Source: Charina bottae
Lineage: Eukaryota; Chordata; Lepidosauria; Squamata; Charinaidae
NCBI GenBank assembly: GCA_023362775.1
Contig: JALMGJ010000006.1
Coordinates: 57,433,001 to 57,497,000, forward strand
Direction of reading: 5' to 3'
DNA: 64,000 bases
This document shows positions 1 to 10,900 of this stretch, piece after piece. Position numbers and translations under genes: made by a program. How positions within the stretch are numbered: the stretch's first letter is position 1; each line of letters begins with the position of its first letter. The notes under the pieces are model-generated. The model worked only from the letters and a program-made list of their open reading frames with translations, ran no database searches and had not been told where the DNA came from.

Positions 1-20
1 TGTGAAGGTTGAAAATGGTG

Positions 21-60
21 GGATGGATGGATGGATGGATGGATGGATGGATGGATGGAT
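21..60. repeat. (GGAT)n microsatellite
   Basis: About ten uninterrupted GGAT units form the tail of the adjacent minus-strand SINE. Confidence 0.9.
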
Positions 61-287
61 TCTATCCCGCCTTTATTATTTTTATAAATAACTCAAGGCG
101 GTGAACATACCTAATACTCCTTCCTCCTCCTATTTTCCCCACAACAGCAACCCTGTGAGGTGAGTTGGGCTGAGAGAGAGTGACTGGCCCAAGGTCACCC
201 AGTCGGTTTTCATGCCTAAGGCGGGACTAGAACTCTATCTCCTGGTTTCTAGCCCAGCAACTTAACCACTAGACCAAACTGGCTCTC
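21..287 (-). mobile_element. tRNA-headed SINE with L2/CR1-like tail and (GGAT)n end
   Basis: On the minus strand the element starts at 287 with a tRNA-derived head (GCCAGTTTGGTCTAGTGGTT, an A-box-like promoter) and ends with a tail resembling the 3' end of the L2/CR1 LINEs in this window (GCCTTGAGTTATTTATAAAA, then AAGGCGGGATAGAA). It terminates in a GGAT microsatellite at 21-60. The same family recurs at 2,591-3,093 with an internal deletion. No clear target duplication was found where it enters the Tigger-like element. Confidence 0.75.
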
Positions 288-484
288 GTGATCAAGTGAC
301 CACAGGACACTGTGACCATCGTATATGCACACTGGTTGCCAAGCACCCAAATAGTGATCACATGAACGTGGGGAACGTTGTGACGGCCACAACTTCGAGG
401 ACCAGTCATAAATCTCCTTTTTCAGCACCATTGTAACTTCAAACGGTCACTGAATGAGCAGTCGGTAAGCGAGAACTACCTGTA

Positions 485-1680
485 ATGAGGACAGGCTTTG
501 TATCACTTCAGTGATTAGTCGTCATCATCACTGTGTGTTGTTGCTATGAATGTGCTATAAGCCACTATGGAAAAGTTGCCCTATTCAAATGCATAGAAAA
601 CAATGAGCTGTAGATACTTACATCTATATTTGGTTGTGCATCTGATTTTACCTTTGATTCTTGATATGTGTGGTTTCTTTAGTAATATAGGGCCAGGGAA
701 ATGGTGAGAAGTAAAGAAAAAAATAAAAGAGCTCTTGCTCTTTTCCTTTTCCCCTTGATGTTATTACTTAATACTTAAATCAAAATACTGTAATTAAACA
801 TATTTATAAAAGGTCTTGCAAGAACAAGGAAAAATAATAAAACACCTTTTTTGTGATGTGGTGGTTAAAGTGTTGGACTGGGAAGACCCATTCAAAGTGC
901 ATCTTTAAGTATGACAGTTCACTGGATGACTTTGGGTCAGTCACTATCCGGCAGCCAATTTACTGCAGAGGGTGTTGTGGGTAGAAGATATGGGGGATAG
1001 AATTTATGGCTATTGCTTTAGCTCCTGAAAAAAAATGAATAGAAATCTAGTAACTAAAATATGATTTTAAAAATAGGCTTTACCTGCCTGACTGCCCCTG
1101 GTAGGTGAGGATATAGCAGCTAGGAACCATCTGTTCACTGGCTGTTGAATTAGATACAGTTCTTTGACAAAAATTCCCAAACTGAACACAACATTGAGCA
1201 TGTAATGACTAAGACTAATGAGTTAGCTTTAACACGTTCAGGGGACAGCTCATTATGTCGGCGACAAACATTACCTAAACTGTTAGGCACGAGGTTTGGT
1301 GTACTGTACTAAATTACCTAATCAGTGAAGAAAGTATATACCGCGGGTGGAAGGAATAAAAGAGCCACCCATTACACGTGCAGTTATATATATAACTTAT
1401 ATCAAAGGAAGCTAACCTTCATGCTTGAAACGCTAATTCCCAATAACGAAAGTTGCACGAAGCAGCTTTCTTCAAGCCATACCCAAAACCGGATGAAGGG
1501 CAAGAGCGGGCCAGAGCCCCAAGTCCTAAGCAGAGCTCCACGTGAAAGCCAACCCGACTGAGCGAGCCGTCATCCCTTCCAAACGAACGAGCCCAGGCCA
1601 ACCTGCCACCTCCTCCGGTCCACTCTTACCCCTCTAGTCCATCCACCGGGGGAGCACGGCAGGCGCTCTAACAAAGCAGG
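485..1680. other. No recognised gene or repeat
   Basis: AT-rich sequence left of the ZCRB1 CpG island. No conserved exon, RNA gene or transposon was recognised. If PPHLN1 is transcribed leftward from the island, this would be its first intron. Confidence 0.5.
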
Positions 1681-1859
1681 AGGAAGACCATGCGTGCGAG
1701 GGAAAGGAAGCCTCCGGAGGTCGCTATGAGCCGCGGCCGAGCGCCAGGGGGACCACAGCACTTCGCTCGGAGCGCGAGAGCAGAAGAAAGCTTCCAGCGA
1801 AGACTGCGGCGCTCGCCCTCGGCGCGTACTTCGGCCCGCCGGAAACCCAACCAACTCAC

Positions 1860-1935
1860 CCGCCGCAAATCAAAGCCTCGGCTACACAGCGGTGTGACCC
1901 GGGGCTTCCGGCGCGCTCTCTACGTCACCGGGAAA
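1860..1935 (-). other. PPHLN1: Candidate untranslated first exon of PPHLN1 (minus strand)
   Basis: On the minus strand a GC-rich segment runs into a consensus splice donor (GCGGCG then GGTGAGTTGG), the last exon base being about 1,860. It sits opposite the inferred ZCRB1 exon 1 in the same CpG island, as the human PPHLN1/ZCRB1 pair is arranged. The 5' limit is arbitrary, and no PPHLN1 coding sequence was found to the left. Inference from a splice motif and conserved gene order only. Confidence 0.35.
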
Positions 1936-1989
1936 GCGACGGCACCGCCTTCCTTTTCCCGTCCCGGCCCCTATTGGAGGCCCGGGTAC

Positions 1990-2063
1990 CACCGGGCAGG
2001 CGCGGAACGGCTTTGGTGGCGCTGCACTTGCAGCGAAGAGGCCGGGGAGGCTAAGCATCGCCG
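1990..2063 (+). other. ZCRB1: Candidate untranslated exon 1 of ZCRB1
   Basis: A plus-strand donor (CATCGCCG then GTACGTAG) ends a GC-rich segment inside the island. The first coding exon starts at a good acceptor 7 bases before the ATG, so an upstream noncoding exon is required. Start is approximate; other donors in 2,064-2,330 cannot be excluded. Confidence 0.4.
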
Positions 2064-2628
2064 GTACGTAGCTCCTTCCCCTCCGTGGCAGGGTTCCCGT
2101 GGGAATCGGGAAGACGGTGTGGATACGCGTGTAAATGCGGAGGGCGCTCTCCTTCCAGCTGCGCTTTCCCGACAGCGACCCTGCGCGCGTATCATCTGCT
2201 GCTGAGAGTCGGGCTGTTTTGTTGGGAGCCTGCGGAGGAGGAGAAGACAAGAGAGAAGAGGAGAGAGATGGTCCGGTTCGGCCCCGACTGAGTGGCGTCC
2301 CTCGGGCGCGGTTAGTGCCCCAGTTTTTGCATTTTTCTCTCATGGCCTCGTCCTACTGGGAAAAGAGCGGTCGGCTTCCTTTTGGCTAATTCCTGGGTTA
2401 ACGAGTGTCTTCCAAGCTTGTTAAGGACCTCGCGTTGCCTCTGGTTTCTGTTTAACGGTTATCTGTATTATTTTTATTATTGATTAGCAGAAATCAGTTC
2501 TCTTACCTCAAAAGAACTAAGGATGATTCAAAGTCTGCAGTTCTGTGCATGTGTTCCTGGAGCTATTTCTCTCCCAAACTATAGCTGGAGAGCCAGTTTG
2601 GTCTAGTGGTTAAGGCAACGGGCTAGAA

Positions 2629-2998
2629 CAGAGCTTTCCAAACTGTGTGTCGGGACACGTTAGTGTGTCGGCTGCAGTGTCTGGGTGTGTCCTGGCTGCT
2701 GCTGCCTCCAAACCTGCTGTGATTCCGCGCAGGTCCTAGTGCCTGCCTTGTGCCTTGCTGGCTCCAAACCTGCTGTGATTCCGCGCAGGTCCTAGTGCCT
2801 GCCTTGTGCCTTGCTGGCTCCAAACCTGCTGTGATTCCGCGCAGGTCCTAGTGCCTGCCTTGTGCCTTGCTGGCTCCAAACCTGCTGTGATTCCGCGCAG
2901 GTCCTAGTGCCTGCCTTGTGCCCTGCTGTAAGAGTGTGTCGCGAAATGATGCATGTCTAAAAAGTATGTCACCATCATGAAAAGTTTGGAAAGCTCTG
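2629..2998 (+). mobile_element. hAT-type nonautonomous element, copy A, with 56-bp tandem repeats
   Basis: Termini are CAGAGCTTTCCAAACT and its inverse AGTTTGGAAAGCTCTG. Perfect 8-bp target duplications GGCTAGAA lie at 2,621-2,628 and 2,999-3,006, diagnostic of hAT transposition. The interior is about four direct copies of a 56-bp unit. No transposase is encoded. Copy C at 8,256-8,540 has the same interior sequence in opposite orientation without the expansion. Confidence 0.9.
2708..2931 (+). repeat. 56-bp minisatellite, four units
   Basis: The motif CCAAACCTGCTGTGATTCCG recurs at 2,708, 2,764, 2,820 and 2,876, an exact 56-bp period with almost identical units, inside the hAT element. The near identity indicates recent expansion. 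Confidence 0.9.
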
Positions 2999-3106
2999 GG
3001 CTAGAAAATAGGAGGAGGAAGGAGTATTAGGTATGTTTGCCGCCTTGAGTTATTTATAAAAAAAATAATGAAGGCGGGATAGAAAATAAATAAATAGCTG
3101 GAGGAA

Positions 3107-3880
3107 GCGGGGAGGGGGGTTAAGTCAGGTTGCCCTGAAGTTTTCTTTGCACCCTCTCTTTTTTCCCTTCAAAATAATAGGTAAGTTATTGTAACCTTTT
3201 AAAGCCTTAGTTAAGTAGTCTTCAATCAGGGTATGTATACCTTTGCTAACATCATTCCCAAGTACAGTATTATTTCCCAAATGAACCGGGAATGAAGGGA
3301 GGATGACGCGGAGGCAGCTGCAGGGATAAAAGCAGTGTTTCAATGCAACCTCTACCCCTCTCTCATACAAGTCTGCGACATTGTAACACATGTACAAAAG
3401 GGCTGGGGCTCACATCATGATCATACGATGTTGCTTTCATACTGATGCCTTTGGGAGGGCTTTGCCCTCCAAAGACAAATGTTGGAATTATATTGTATGT
3501 CGCAAAGAGTGACAAAGCAAAGTTACCATGCACACATTTAAATCATAAATTTAAATTTCTTTTTTCTTTACTCACATACAAATCTCCCCTGCCCATGTTT
3601 ATGTCATTAAACATTTAAAACTTTCTTCATTTTGTTTGGCTGTGGTTAAAGAAAATCTGAAAATGCAGGAGTTCCCAACTGATAAACTTAGCAAGCAAAA
3701 ATAGTTACCAAGTTTGAAAACAATAGACAAGCTCAAGCCTATTTCAAATCCTATATATTCACCCAGAAAGAAGATAGTTTAACCAAGGTCAAGAAATTTA
3801 CTTTCCTTTATACACACACATGCACTTCTTTGCTGCCTCTTTCTCCCCCCTCTTGTCTGTTGTCTCCTCCCGTTTAAGGC
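3107..3880. other. ZCRB1 intron 1, no recognised feature
   Basis: AT-rich intronic sequence between a SINE and the BovB remnant. No exon or repeat family was recognised. The 90-codon minus-strand frame here has no domain features. Confidence 0.4.
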
Positions 3881-6600
3881 AGGTAATATATGAAAAAACT
3901 CAAGTTTCTTCCCCTTCTATTTGCCAGGAAGTGATGGGACCAGATGCCATGATCTGGGTTTTTTTAATGTTGAGTTTCAAGCCAGCTTTTGCACTCTCCT
4001 CTTTCACCCTCATCAAGAGGCTCTTTAGTTCCTCTTCACTTTCTGCCATTAGGGTGATATAGTCAATACAATTAGAGGTATTTCTATAATTAGTGAAGCA
4101 CATATCAACTTCTTATGGGTATTCTTTGGCTTTTTCAATTATCCAGTGTGCATCAGTAATAATATCTCTTATTTCTTAGTGTCATCTAAAGCCAGCTTGA
4201 GCATCTGACATCTCCCTTTCCATGTAGGGACCTAATCTGCATTGGATGATCCTAAGCATTATTTTGCTAGCATGTGAAATTTAGGATATTGTACAAATTT
4301 GCAGAGTCTGTTGAATCTCCTTTCTTTGGTATTGTCATGATTGACCTCTTCCACTCCTGTTGTCCTCCAGATTTGCTGATATATTTGGTTAAAATATTTA
4401 CTGTTTCTTCTTCTGTTGTTTGCCATATTTCTGTAGATATTCCATAAATTCCTGTAGCCTTCCAACTTGGTAATGACAGAAGTGCTGATCTAACTTCAGC
4501 TTCTAGTACTAGAGGTTCTTATAAGTAGGGAATATCTTCCAAGTTATCTTGGCTGTTGACTTCTCTGCCATACAGAATTTCAGCACACTCCCTCCATTTG
4601 TATTTAACATCTTTTATTCAGTTACTCTCTATCCATTGGCGTCCTCTGGTATATCAGTTTGAGTTTGGAATCTCCACCTGAGGTTGGAGATATTTTGAAA
4701 GACTTTCCCTGTTTTTCCATTTTTCCGTCTTTCCCTCTTCGATGTCTTTACAGACATTGTTGTAATTCTGCTTACTGTTTCTTTTAAAAGTTCTCTGAAA
4801 TTCTTTGTTAAATCCCTTCCTTTTTCTTTGCTTTGGCTTCTCTCTTCTTGGCAATTTTCACCATCTCTTATGACATTCAGTGTGCTTTATTCTGTCTCTT
4901 GGTCTTTGGCAGTCTCTCTTCACATTCATTCTTAACAACTGCTTTGACTTCATTCCACAGTTCTGGTTCCCTGTCAACAAGGTTCAGGACTTCAAAGTGA
5001 TTCTGATGTTCTCCTTGAAAATGGTCGGTATACAGTATGCTCAAGTTCATATCATGGAAACTGGCTGGCTTTGTTCTTCCATCTTAGCTTGACTTGAAAC
5101 TTGCACACAAGCAGTTTGTGATCTGTTCCAGAGTCAGCCCTTGGCCACACCTTTGGTGTTACAACTGAGTTCTTTCATCTCCTTATGCCAATAATAATAG
5201 TCAACCTGATTTTGTGTACTCCATCTAGTGATGTCCATGATGCAGCCATCATTTTGGTTGTTTCAAGACAATGTTGGCAATGAAGAAATCTTTGGATTGG
5301 CAAAAACTTACACATTTTTCTCCTGCTTTATATCTGTTTCTTAAGCCATACGGTCTTACTACACTTTCCTCCTTACTGTTTCCACCTTTGGCGTGCCAGG
5401 CTCCAACCACAAGCAGTACATCTTGCTCACATGTTCTGTCAATTTCAGATTGAACTTGATCATAAAACTTAACACTGCATCATCAGCCACCTTATATTGT
5501 CTATCCATGTGGTTTCCTTAGTAAAATACAGGAGTGGGTTACCACTGTCTTCTGTGTAGTATGAAACGATGCTTTGCTGTTGTCACCAAAGTGATTATCC
5601 ACCTTCAGTATCCACCTGCTGTATATTGTTGCTGCCCAATATTTGTGCCTGCTTGCTTTAGCTAGGTGGCTGGGATGACCTTCATGTCTTTTCTTCTGCA
5701 TCATTGGTTGGACATTAAGCTTGGATAATCATATTAAAGCAGGGCTTTCCAAAGTGCCGCCGCTGGCGACACGCGCGCGCATGGTGACGGCGCGCGGGGG
5801 CGTGTGGCGGCGCGGGGGGCGTGCGGTGGCACGTGCGTGCATGGCGGCCGCCGGGCACGCGCGCGCCGCTGCTTCCGGGTGGTGTGGCGACACACAGTTT
5901 GGAAAGCTCTGTATTAAAGGGTATTCATGAAGTCTAATTGATATTATTCAATTGTTGACTGCATTGTATCAAATTACTGCCTTTGCCACATCCTTCCTGA
6001 CAATAGAAGCAATGCCATTCCTACTTTGTTTTTTGTGTGTTGAGTAGTAAATAGTATAATCTTTTGAATATAATCACTGTGTTGAGTTTTCCCATCTTCA
6101 TGTTTCTTATGTTCCATGTTCCCATTATGATTCTATCTTTGCAGATAATGGATTTTCTTTTCCTGCATGGCAGTTTCAATGACTAGATATCCTGAAGGCT
6201 TTAATCTAGCCATATCATAAACACCATCCTCAGTTCTTAGTAGCAGCTTGAGTGCCATCTGACCCGAGGGGCCCATCATCCAGCATGACATTGTCAATCA
6301 CTTATCCTGCCTATCCAGGTTTTCTTGGTAAAACAGAGGAGTGGTTTACCATTGCCTTCTCCCATGCAGTATGAAATGATGCTTTTGCTATTGTTATTAA
6401 AGTGATCGTCTACCTTCAGCATCTTCCTATACTGCTGCTGCCCAATGTAGATGCCTGTTTGCTTTAGCTGGGTAGGTGGGATGACTTTCATGCCTTGGGG
6501 GACCCTGCTGGGAATATATACTCTTTATGTACTCTCCCAGAGATCATCCTTCTCAGAAACAGCTCTATATCCTTTTCAGTGCAAGCTACCTCCACCTGCA
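3880..6600 (-). mobile_element. Decayed BovB (RTE clade) LINE
   Basis: Minus-strand frames carry BovB reverse transcriptase hallmarks. At 4,103-3,900 a stretch reads DYITLMAESEEELKSLL and then LKLNIKKTQIMASGPITSWQ, which in intact BovB follows the catalytic YADD motif. Upstream (about 5,450-4,900) come the region linking endonuclease and RT and an untranslated-type region. Stops and frameshifts throughout show it is dead; the YADD position itself reads CIDY. A hAT element (5,740-5,911) is inserted in it. Boundaries approximate. BovB is the presumed mobiliser of the BovB-tailed SINEs here. Confidence 0.8.
5740..5911 (+). mobile_element. hAT-type nonautonomous element, copy B (172 bp)
   Basis: Termini CAGGGCTTTCCAAAG and CAGTTTGGAAAGCTCTG are flanked by a perfect 8-bp duplication TATTAAAG (5,732-5,739 and 5,912-5,919). 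The short interior is extremely CpG-rich and resembles copy E without its minisatellite expansion. Inserted in the BovB remnant. Confidence 0.9.
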
Positions 6601-6742
6601 AGAGAGGATTAGAGTTGCTACTCAAATTCTAAACTCATAATTAATCTCGAACAGATTTCAATGCAACATTAGTCCCTAACAATGAAGCTCTTTCTGAACA
6701 TATCAGAAAGGCAGGTTTATAATTTAATAAATCATGTAAAGC

Positions 6743-7312
6743 CAGAGTGCCAGTTTGGTGTAGGGGTTAAGGCACCAGGCTAGAAACCTTAGGTACAAGC
6801 CAGCTGGGTGACCCTGGGCCAATCACTTTCTCCTCAGCCCTAGGAAGCAGGCAAAGGCAAACTACTTCTGATACCTTGCCAAGAAAACTGCAAGGACTTA
6901 TCCAGGCAATCACTAGGTAAAAGGTAAAGGTTCCACTCGCACATTTGTGCAGCCGTGTCCGACTCTAGGGGCTGGTGCTCATCTCCGTTTGTTAGCCGAA
7001 GAGCCAGCGTCTGAAGACGCTTCCACGGTCATGTGGCCGGCATGACGCACGTGGGACGCTGTTACCTACCCACCGAAGTGGTACCTATTCATCTACTTGC
7101 ATTTGCATCCTTTCGAATTGCTAGGTTGGCAAGAGCTGGAGCTAGTGCGGGAGCTCACTCCGTCACGCGGGGCTAGGGATTCGAACCTCCGAACTTGCGA
7201 TCTTCCGATCAACAAGCCTGGCGTCTTACCCACTGAGCCACCACGCCCCCTCAATCACCAGGAGTCAAGACTAAGTTGAAAGCACCAAAAAAAAAAAGAA
7301 ATAAAGAAAAAA
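6743..7312 (+). mobile_element. Sauria-type SINE (tRNA head, BovB-like tail), interrupted
   Basis: The head GCCAGTTTGGTGTAGGGGTT is followed by AGCCAGCTGGGTGACC, then the segment CTTGCCAAGAAAACTGCAAG, and finally GGAGTCAAGACTAAGTTGAA with a poly(A) run. The last parts have the BovB-derived tail of Sauria SINEs. A second SINE occupies 6,918-7,251, with the duplicated target CAATCACYAGG on both sides (6,907-6,917 and 7,252-7,262). This dates the tRNA SINE insertion after the Sauria SINE. Confidence 0.85.
6918..7251 (-). mobile_element. tRNA-derived SINE (AACCTTTACC-tailed family), copy 1
   Basis: Read on the minus strand from 7,251 it opens with a tRNA-like A box (GTGGCTCAGTGGGTAAG) and a B box (GTTCGAATCC), runs about 330 bp through a conserved body and ends in repeated CCTTTA units. 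Flanked by the 11-bp duplication of the host SINE. Contains an octamer ATTTGCAT at 7,101-7,108. Other copies: 33,258-33,589, 34,312-34,520 and 38,420-38,743. Confidence 0.85.
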
Positions 7313-7832
7313 GGGCAGATATGGTTGCTCAGTGACAAAAGCATTAATAAAGTGGACTGGAAGTTAGCCCAACTAGTTTTTAAATTTAACCTATACATCT
7401 TAAATGGTTCAGTTGATGATACTACAGAGGGGGTGTGGGTTATGGGAACAAGTACAGTCAAGTATATCTAACTCTCCCATGTTACAAACTTTAGGGTCCT
7501 TTTTTATTGAGATAGTGACCGTTCTTTCCTGAAAAAATAATTAAAATTAATTAAAATAGAATTCTCTGCTCATGGTGTATTTGAATAGGATTATTATTTC
7601 CCTGAATAAACTGAAAGGAATGTAGAAAGTAGGGAGGAAATTTGTCCTCCAAAGATAAACATTGGAAAAAGTGTAACAAAGTGGCTATTTCTGGGATTAT
7701 AGTTGTTTTCCATTTTTAAACACAATTATGTTCAGCGTAACTATGATTGTTGGGAAATAACCGTGTATATTTTAAATAAGATTGAGGCTTCCTTTTCACA
7801 ACAACTTTTTCTTTTGTTGTCTCTAGAAAAAA

Positions 7833-7916
7833 ATGAGTGGAGGATTAGCACCAAGCAAAAGCACAGTTTATGTATCTAATTTGCCCTTCTCATTGACAAA
7901 CAATGACTTGTACAGA
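7833..7916 (+). CDS. ZCRB1: ZCRB1 coding exon 1 (residues 1-28)
   Basis: The acceptor TCTCTAG ends at 7,826 and the ATG is 7 bases later. The exon encodes the N-terminus and RNP2, ending in DLYR before donor GTAAGT. Phase 0. Confidence 0.95.
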
Positions 7917-10900
7917 GTAAGTGTACTTTAAAATTAAACGTTGGAATTGAGTCTATCTGATTTTGCAAATAATCATAGAACATTCTGTGTTTACTTCTGT
8001 ATTTTGTGAAGAATTTCTTTTTTGTGTTTTTATATGTAACCTAAATAACTGCAGTTTTTTCTCTGCCTTTCCAGATTTTTTCAAAATATGGCAAAGTAGT
8101 TAAGTGAGTATTAATATCACATTGTATGTGACTTATTCTTTAATGTGATCTGTAATAATTAATACTTATCTCTAAAACACCCTGGATTCAACAGGATCTC
8201 TTTACATGTGTGTTTTTGTAATATGATATTAAGACTGGTGCTCATTTGTGTAGTCCAGAGCTTTCCAAACTTTTCATGTTGGTGACACACTTTTTAGACA
8301 TGCATCATTTCGTGACACGCTCTTACAGCAGGGCATCATTTTGCGACACACTCTTACAGCAGGGCACAAGGCAGGCACTAGGACCTGTGCAGAATCCTGG
8401 CAGGGCAGGTTTGGAGGCAGCAAGGCACAAGGCAGGCACTAGGACCTGGGTGGAAGCCAGGAGGCAGCAGCAGCTGTGACACACCCAGACACTGCAGCCG
8501 ACACACTAACGTGTCCCAACACACAGTTTGGAAAGCTCTGGTATAGTCACTGCCACACCTGGTGTGGGACTTGCCATCAAAACATTCTATTCATAGGTTG
8601 TGCTTTTCTGGGAAAAAATCTTAAAAAGTATTTATTTAACCAATTCTATGTTATGGCATTATATATTAAATTTAGTGTATTCTGTTATAAAAATATAGTG
8701 CCATACTATATCAGGGAGACAGTTGCACATGGGCAAGCAAAGACATATTCTTGGTGTGTGTGTTTGTGTGTGTGTGTATCATGCTTATTCGTAGCTTTCT
8801 GGAATCTTACCATAAAAATGGCTTTTTAACACATACTCAGTCCTTTAGGTTAAATGTTGTACAGCATCATCTAGATTAACAGATGTACCAACCTATAATG
8901 CTTTAATTTGTTTTCCCACATTTACCTCCAAAATGCTGCTTAGATACTTCCATTCTCTAGCATTGAGGTATCATTTACTTGGGATTTTAGAAGCTGGAAG
9001 AGAGAGGCAAAATTGTAAGTCATCTGCTTACTGATGACAACTCACCCAAACCACTCTACCTTTGTAAATATTTACACCATCCCAGAAATCTATGGAGTCA
9101 TTTATCCCAGCTGATACACATAAATAGAATCTGGCGCAGAATGATTTTAAAAAATAGAATGGATTATGTTCCAAAGAGCAAGTGGCTCTCATCCTTTCAA
9201 GTATCTTGTTACTTCTTTAGAATGTACAAGCTGAAATATATGCACAACAACAGGATCAGACATGCCTTAGTTGATATATATCTTTGTTTCTGTATCTTAA
9301 GTCAGAACAGAAAGAATATTCAGCTGTTTAATATGATTCATAAACCTCCTGAACATCTGTCACAACTTAACTAGTTTAAGTTCTTTTATTGACCATCATT
9401 GCCACAGAATAAATCTTGAGATGAACTGTAAAGTATATCTGGTCTTGGCCAATTTAAATTTTGTGCTCATCCTTGCATGGCAGGAATACAAAATCCTTGG
9501 CACTTCATAAGTGGTTAAACTGTATCTCCCAGCAAGTATTTATAATATGGAGTTCCACAAATAATTCATGAATGGACCTGACTGATTTATTGTCAGGTGT
9601 CTATTTTTAGAAACACGTTTCCTATACCATGATTCTCAATAAAGACTATTCTTCAAGCTTAATGTAATAACTTTTTCTCTATTGTCCTTTATTGGAAATG
9701 GTTTGAGTTTCCTGAGTAGCTCTTACAGATTTTCTCATGCTGCATTTACTTTGATAGCTCCCATTTTGTTAGAATTTGAAATGAATGAGACTAATATGCA
9801 ACCTGAATAACATGTCAGTATTTTTTTTTGTAGAGTTACAATTATGAAAGACAAAGACACACGAAGGAGTAAAGGGGTTGCATTTATTTTGTTCTTGGAT
9901 AAAGAGTCAGCACAGAACTGTTCTCGGGCACTTAATAATAAACAAGTAAGTGACAACAGTATATTATGAAGTAACTTTTGAGATATTCTGAAAGCTAAAA
10001 TTGTATTTGGGTTTTGACTTTTTTAGCTATTTGGAAGAGTAATAAAAGCAAGTATCGCTATTGATAATGGAAGAGCTGCAGAATTCATCCGAAGGAGAAA
10101 TTATTATGACAAATCAAAGTGCTATGAATGTGGAGTAAGTAAATGTTGATGTCCCAGCAGAGTTATCTGTTTTTGTCATGTTCTTATGCTAATGTCATCC
10201 AGCTCAAACCACACACTTGGATTATCAATTGGTACAATCAGTTCAGATGGCTTTCTTTAGTACATACAATGCTACATTTTCTAAAGAGTAATTGTAACTG
10301 AGTATGAGAATCTACTATTTACAAGGTGAATCTGTGAAGAAGTAAAAAATACTATTCTCCAAGTTCATCTGCTAGTCTTGTTCAATAGTATTTCCTTTCT
10401 CTTAAGGAAACAGGACATTTAAGTTATGCATGTCCTAAGAACATGCTAGGAGAGCGTGAACCACCCAAAAAGAAAGAAAAAAAGAAAAGAAAGAAAGTAA
10501 TTGAACCAGAAGAAGAAATGTGAGTGAAATATGTATGAAACATAGCCCCTACTCTCATTTATTGATTTAAGTGCCTACCTTATACCATTTGATATATGTG
10601 GGTTTTTCTGTTTCCTTTGTGTGCTGTTCAGAGAAGAAGAAGAAGAAGAAGAAAGTGAAGATGGGGGGGAAGATCCTGCTCTTGATAGTCTCAGTCAAGC
10701 TATAGCTTTCCAGGTACTAAAATACATATTTAATGCGGCATTCTCTTCTTTTTAAAGCAAATTTAAGGGCCCCAGAACGTGCAGTTAATGATTGTTCTAT
10801 TTTTTTCTGCTCAGCATAATAATTGCTATGATTCTCTTAAGAAGTTTTACTCATTCAGCCCAATGTACATATGCATATATATCATAATTCATAACATACG

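Larger units (their letters stand above)
1..482 (-). mobile_element. Tigger/mariner-like nonautonomous DNA transposon, split by a SINE
   Basis: Read on the minus strand, 482 down to 288 begins CAGGTAGTTCTCGCTTACCG and follows, segment by segment, the first half of the element at 24,086-24,496. The match resumes at about 20 down to 1, so a SINE (21-287) has landed inside it; the rest lies beyond the left edge. The outer end is flanked by TA (483-484), the target of the Tc1/mariner superfamily. No transposase is encoded. Family name inferred from terminus and TA target. Confidence 0.7.
1690..2380. promoter_or_regulatory. CpG-island promoter of ZCRB1, probably bidirectional
   Basis: A CpG-dense island stands out from AT-rich surroundings about 5.5 kb upstream of the ZCRB1 start codon. 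It contains ETS-like CTTCCGG (1,905-1,911), a CRE-like TACGTCA (1,921-1,927) and an inverted CCAAT (around 1,973), with no obvious TATA box. A plus-strand donor GTACGTAG follows 2,063 and could close an untranslated ZCRB1 exon 1. A minus-strand donor GTGAGT follows 1,860 and could close a divergent exon. In human the ZCRB1 and PPHLN1 5' ends are head-to-head, so a shared promoter is likely. Exact transcription starts cannot be read from sequence. Confidence 0.75.
2591..3093 (+). mobile_element. tRNA-headed SINE (L2/CR1-like tail), split by a hAT element
   Basis: The head (AGCCAGTTTGGTCTAGTGGT) is at 2,591 and the tail (GCCTTGAGTTATTTATAAAA, then AAGGCGGGATAGAAAATAAA) ends near 3,093. A 10-bp target duplication ATAGCTGGAG flanks it (2,581-2,590 and 3,094-3,103). 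The hAT element at 2,629-2,998 is inserted within it. Compared with the copy at 21-287, the middle of the body is missing. Confidence 0.8.

Noticed and set aside
1..1860. Search for PPHLN1 coding exons on the minus strand
   Set aside because: No exon resembling periphilin was seen; they would lie beyond the left edge.
1882..2343. 153-codon minus-strand and 171-codon plus-strand frames in the ZCRB1 island
   Set aside because: CpG-island composition frames overlapping both divergent noncoding exons; no protein family recognised.
6918..7251. tRNA gene suggested by A and B boxes
   Set aside because: The boxes belong to the head of a dispersed SINE family with four copies here; the sequence does not form a full cloverleaf gene.
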